Assembly (NCBI GenBank): GCA_965248915.1 | Contig: OZ252216.1 | Span: 2,976,001-3,040,000 of the forward strand | Origin: CBDFLA01 sp965248915 | GTDB lineage: Bacteria; Pseudomonadota; Alphaproteobacteria; M2410 | Length of the DNA stretch: 64,000 bases | Direction: 5' to 3' | Shown here: piece after piece, positions 60,871 through 64,000 of the stretch | How the letters are laid out: each line of letters opens with the position of its first letter | Numbering within the stretch: position 1 is the first letter of the stretch | Translations under genes and position numbers: made by a program | The notes under the pieces: model-generated | Database searches by the model: none | Told to the model about the DNA's origin: nothing | Seen by the model: the letters and a program-made list of their open reading frames with translations, nothing else

Positions 60871-63324
60871 ATGTTCGCGTCGCGCCACGATTATGGAAAT
60901 CACTACCGGGAAAACCGCCTATGGAACTTGCTTCCCGAGGGGCTAAGGCGCGTTTTGGTCGATGGCCTTTGGGCCAGTCTAGGGATCGCGATTGTGGCTC
61001 TGGGTCTTGCCGCCGGTCTTGCTCTCGTTACCTTTTCAATTGCCGACCCAAGCCTCAACAACGCAACGGCCAACGACCCGTCCAATCTCTTAGGCTATGG
61101 CGGGGCGGTCTTTGCCGATATCGCGTTGCAAATTTTTGGCGCAGGCTCGATCTTCCTCGTGATTCCGCTTCTTGTCGCCGGATGGTGGCTCATCATTTAC
61201 CGCTCCGAAATCGAGCTTGGTCGCCGCTTCGTGGTCAAAAGCGCGCTGTGGGCTCTTTGCCTTATGTCCGCGTGTTTGATTTTTGCCTGCTTGCCGGTTC
61301 CAGCGACCTGGCCACTAATGACAAGCCTTGGCGGTCTCATTGGCGATGGCTTGGCCGCGTTGTCGGCCGATCCACTGGCAAGCGTCGGCGCGCCCATTCC
61401 TTACATGGTGACAGGGCTTGTGGCCTTCGCCGCTCTCATCCTTGCCTTAACCTACATCACCGGTTTGCGCTGGACGGATGTCAAAGGCGCCAAAAATGCC
61501 GCCATCGATTGGTTTTATTGGTCTGTTGACGCAGCCTATTGGGTGCGCGGCACGATCGATGATCTTATCCAAAGCCGGGGATTTACCCGCGACGTCCGCG
61601 CCGACCGAGACGATCTTCTCGCCGGCGAAGACCCCACCAAATTGCGTCGTCAGTTTCCTCGCTCCCGTCGCGTTGAACCCAACCTGAGTGACGACATCGA
61701 CCCTATAACCGGTCTGTCCAGCGAACGGATCAAACGATCTCGCCCAGCAAAACCTAGCCCCCGCGAAGGCAAAGAAGCCCAACCTACCCTCGCCCTCGAA
61801 CATGAAGGCTACACCTTGCCGCCCTTAAGCCTCTTGGCCAAAGGTAAGGTGAACCGGGACGCCAGCATCGCCAGCGATGAAGCCTTGGAGCAAAATGCCC
61901 GCATGCTAGAAGACGTACTTCAGGACTTCGGCATTCGCGGCGAAATCCTCGAGGTTCGCCCTGGCCCCGTTGTTACCCTCTACGAATTGCAGCCTGCGCC
62001 CGGTATCAAGTCGTCTCGGGTCATCGGCCTCGCTGACGACATTGCTCGCTCCATGAGCGCTATCTCAGCCCGGGTCGCAGTTGTACCCGGGCGCAATGTC
62101 ATTGGCATTGAACTCCCCAATGCCGGCCGTGAGATGGTCTATCTTCGCGATCTTCTGTCTTCGAGAGATTATGAGCGGACCTCCATGAACCTGCCTCTGG
62201 CTTTGGGCAAAGACATCTCAGGCGAGCCGGTTATCGACGATATCACCGGTATGCCTCACCTGCTGGTCGCTGGAACCACCGGATCGGGTAAATCCGTCGC
62301 CATCAACACCATGATCCTCTCATTGCTGTACCGGCTGTCGCCCAGCCAATGCCGCCTCATTCTCATTGATCCGAAGATGTTAGAGCTCTCTGTCTATGAC
62401 GGCATCCCGCACCTCCTGTCCCCCGTGGTCACCGATCCTCGCAAAGCCATCGTGGCGCTCAAATGGGTGGTGCGCGAAATGGAGGACCGCTACCGAAAAA
62501 TGTCCAAATTGGGCGTTCGCTCCATTCGCGGTTTCAATGAAAGGGTCGCTGAGGCTCAAGAAACTGGCGAGCAATTGACCCACACAGTCCAAACCGGCTT
62601 TGACCGCGACACCGGTCAGCCTATTTATGAAACCCAGGAAATCGCCCTCGAACACATGCCTTTCATCGTCGTGGTGATCGATGAAATGGCAGATCTCATG
62701 ATGGTGGCAGGAAAAGACATTGAGAACGCCGTTCAGCGTTTGGCTCAAATGGCCCGGGCCGCCGGTATTCACCTCATCACGGCAACCCAACGACCAAGTG
62801 TCGATGTCATAACTGGAACGATCAAAGCGAATTTCCCAACCCGGATTTCCTTCCAGGTCACGTCAAAGATCGACAGTCGGACCATCTTAGGCGAGCAAGG
62901 AGGCGAACAGCTACTCGGCCAAGGCGACATGCTCTATATGGCCGGCGGTGGCCGCATTCACAGGGTGCACGGGCCCTTTGTGTCGGATTCCGAAGTCGAA
63001 AAAGTGGTCAAGTTCCTCAAAAAACAAGGCCGACCTGAATATCTCGACGACATTACCGAGGAGCCAGAAGGCGGCGGTCCCAGCGACATGTACGGCCTCT
63101 TCCAAGATGAGGCGGCCAGTGCCGGGGATGAGCTTTACGACCGTGCGGTGGCGATCGTCGCCCAGGACGGCCGGGCATCGACCTCCTATATCCAGCGCAA
63201 ACTCCAGATTGGCTACAATCGCGCGGCCAGGATCATGGAACAAATGGAAGAAGAAGGGGTGGTCTCGCCTGCAAACAACGCCGGAAAACGTGAGGTTCTC
63301 GTGGGCGATTACTCAGACTATTAA
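60871..63324 (+). CDS. ftsK: DNA translocase FtsK
   Basis: Septal DNA translocase (817 aa) that clears the chromosome and activates XerCD at dif. Four or five N-terminal membrane helices span about residues 25-210; a short Pro/Arg linker follows; the motor domain has Walker A GTTGSGKSVAIN near residue 468 and Walker B FIVVVIDEMADLMM near 600; ATQRPSVDVITGTIKANFPT is the FtsK signature; a winged-helix gamma domain (SYIQRKLQIGYNRAARIMEQ) ends the protein and recognises KOPS. Length fits alphaproteobacterial FtsK. Confidence 0.97.
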   Translation: MFASRHDYGNHYRENRLWNLLPEGLRRVLVDGLWASLGIAIVALGLAAGLALVTFSIADPSLNNATANDPSNLLGYGGAVFADIALQIFGAGSIFLVIPLLVAGWWLIIYRSEIELGRRFVVKSALWALCLMSACLIFACLPVPATWPLMTSLGGLIGDGLAALSADPLASVGAPIPYMVTGLVAFAALILALTYITGLRWTDVKGAKNAAIDWFYWSVDAAYWVRGTIDDLIQSRGFTRDVRADRDDLLAGEDPTKLRRQFPRSRRVEPNLSDDIDPITGLSSERIKRSRPAKPSPREGKEAQPTLALEHEGYTLPPLSLLAKGKVNRDASIASDEALEQNARMLEDVLQDFGIRGEILEVRPGPVVTLYELQPAPGIKSSRVIGLADDIARSMSAISARVAVVPGRNVIGIELPNAGREMVYLRDLLSSRDYERTSMNLPLALGKDISGEPVIDDITGMPHLLVAGTTGSGKSVAINTMILSLLYRLSPSQCRLILIDPKMLELSVYDGIPHLLSPVVTDPRKAIVALKWVVREMEDRYRKMSKLGVRSIRGFNERVAEAQETGEQLTHTVQTGFDRDTGQPIYETQEIALEHMPFIVVVIDEMADLMMVAGKDIENAVQRLAQMARAAGIHLITATQRPSVDVITGTIKANFPTRISFQVTSKIDSRTILGEQGGEQLLGQGDMLYMAGGGRIHRVHGPFVSDSEVEKVVKFLKKQGRPEYLDDITEEPEGGGPSDMYGLFQDEAASAGDELYDRAVAIVAQDGRASTSYIQRKLQIGYNRAARIMEQMEEEGVVSPANNAGKREVLVGDYSDY

Positions 63325-63405
63325 CCATAGTTACATTCAGATGAAGCCGACACATTTTAACGAGCGACCCTTGTTTTCGCCATACTGGCCCGGTATGTCA
63401 GAACC

Positions 63406-64000
63406 ATGAAAGTATCATCGCGTAAAATTTCAGGTCTGGTGGTTGCGATCACGACCCTGGTCATGGCACCCACGGCATCAGGCCCCTTGGCGGCGAAAAC
63501 CGCTACGGTCACTTTGAGTGCTGAGCAATCCCTACAGGTCGACAATGTCAGCGCATATTTAAATGGCTTAACCACCATGCGCGGCGACTTCCTGCAGATC
63601 AATCCAGACGGAAGTGCTGTAGAAGGCAAATTCTATATGCGCCGCCCGGGCCGGGTGCGCTTCGAATATGAAAACCCGCCCCTCACCCTTCTTTCCGACG
63701 GTGTTTGGGCCATGATCAATGACCGCGAAATTGAAAGCGTTGATCGCTACCCATTGCGGGAAACCCCTCTCCATTTGCTTCTCAAAAAGAACGTGAACCT
63801 GGTCAAGGACACCAACGTCATAGACGTTGCAACCGCCAATGGTCTGGTCGCTGTCACGGCCCTTGAGGACGAAGGGATTGCCCAAGGTCAGCTGACCATG
63901 GTGTTTTCTGAACCCAATCTCGAACTACGTTATTGGCAAGTGATCGACGCCCAGGGCGAACGGATCACAGTCTCTCTAAAGAACGTCGAGACCGGCATGA
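63406..64000 (+). CDS. lolA: Outer-membrane lipoprotein carrier LolA (cut by window end)
   Basis: Incomplete gene: 198 codons are open from ATG 63406 to the window edge with no stop. A signal peptide (ISGLVVAITTLVMAPTASG) is followed by a LolA-type beta domain: VSAYLNGLTTMRGDFLQINP, GKFYMRRPGRVRFEYENPP and SDGVWAMINDREIESVDRYP are clear family signatures. It carries lipoproteins across the periplasm from LolCDE. The ftsK-lolA order is common in alphaproteobacteria. Confidence 0.9.
   Translation, partial: MKVSSRKISGLVVAITTLVMAPTASGPLAAKTATVTLSAEQSLQVDNVSAYLNGLTTMRGDFLQINPDGSAVEGKFYMRRPGRVRFEYENPPLTLLSDGVWAMINDREIESVDRYPLRETPLHLLLKKNVNLVKDTNVIDVATANGLVAVTALEDEGIAQGQLTMVFSEPNLELRYWQVIDAQGERITVSLKNVETGM

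Noticed and set aside
1..64000. CRISPR arrays, IS elements, prophage genes
   Set aside because: No regularly spaced repeats, transposase or integrase motifs, or phage structural genes were seen in any frame.

Overview
This window is a chromosomal segment of an alphaproteobacterium, most likely of the Hyphomicrobiales/Rhodobiaceae-Parvibaculum type. This rests on gene content and order: a 1.6-kresidue NAD-glutamate dehydrogenase, an SDHAF4-like DUF1674 protein, a heparinase II/III protein next to purH, a P-II/AmtB pair, and an ftsK-lolA junction. No database search was possible, so the taxonomic call is an inference. Most of the window is ordinary, densely packed core genome with short gaps and several gene overlaps.

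Layout. 0-9.8 kb: LysE exporter, DUF1674, htpX, rsmB, a glycine-zipper lipoprotein, rpe, heparinase-like gene, purH and a UMF1-type transporter. 9.9-14.8 kb: giant NAD-GDH. 15.0-18.6 kb: a leftward five-gene operon (AsmA-like protein, arylamine N-acetyltransferase, znuC, znuB, arsC). 18.7-22.0 kb: VOC protein, a tandem pair of secreted six-cysteine paralogues, and a CPBP protease. 22.0-23.0 kb: a membrane-LuxR regulator broken by a frameshift. 23.0-36.6 kb: accessory catabolic genes (enoyl-CoA hydratase, luciferase-like monooxygenase, ThDP enzyme, molybdopterin oxidoreductase, sulfotransferase, MFS pump, stand-alone kinase, SDR). 36.7-40.5 kb: a decaying zone with two adjacent genes each interrupted by one amber codon, an SDR fragment, then a compact module of membrane protein, HTH and 58-residue membrane peptide. 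40.7-47.5 kb: accessory region with a large orphan secreted protein, a PIG-L deacetylase, small lipoproteins, an HTH/membrane pair and a tRNA-Gly with a duplicated 3' end.

47.6-50.6 kb: housekeeping genes (prolyl-tRNA editing-like protein, CnoX, LON-domain protein, Trm112-like, DUF971). 50.6-51.6 kb looks empty at normal gene-calling cutoffs, but on the minus strand it holds three tandem paralogous units. Each encodes a 25-residue hydrophobic peptide behind a near-perfect Shine-Dalgarno and a shared -10-like element; two of the three are followed by the same two-hairpin 3' structure. TGTGA-N6-TCACA (CRP-family-like) palindromes and half-sites lie upstream at repeated spacings. This is the most unusual object in the window. 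51.6-64 kb: a TPR/beta-propeller secreted protein, a UbiH-type monooxygenase, an amidase, a GNAT enzyme, a sodium/solute symporter with its DUF4212 partner, glnK-amtB behind a sigma-54-type promoter, ftsK and the start of lolA.
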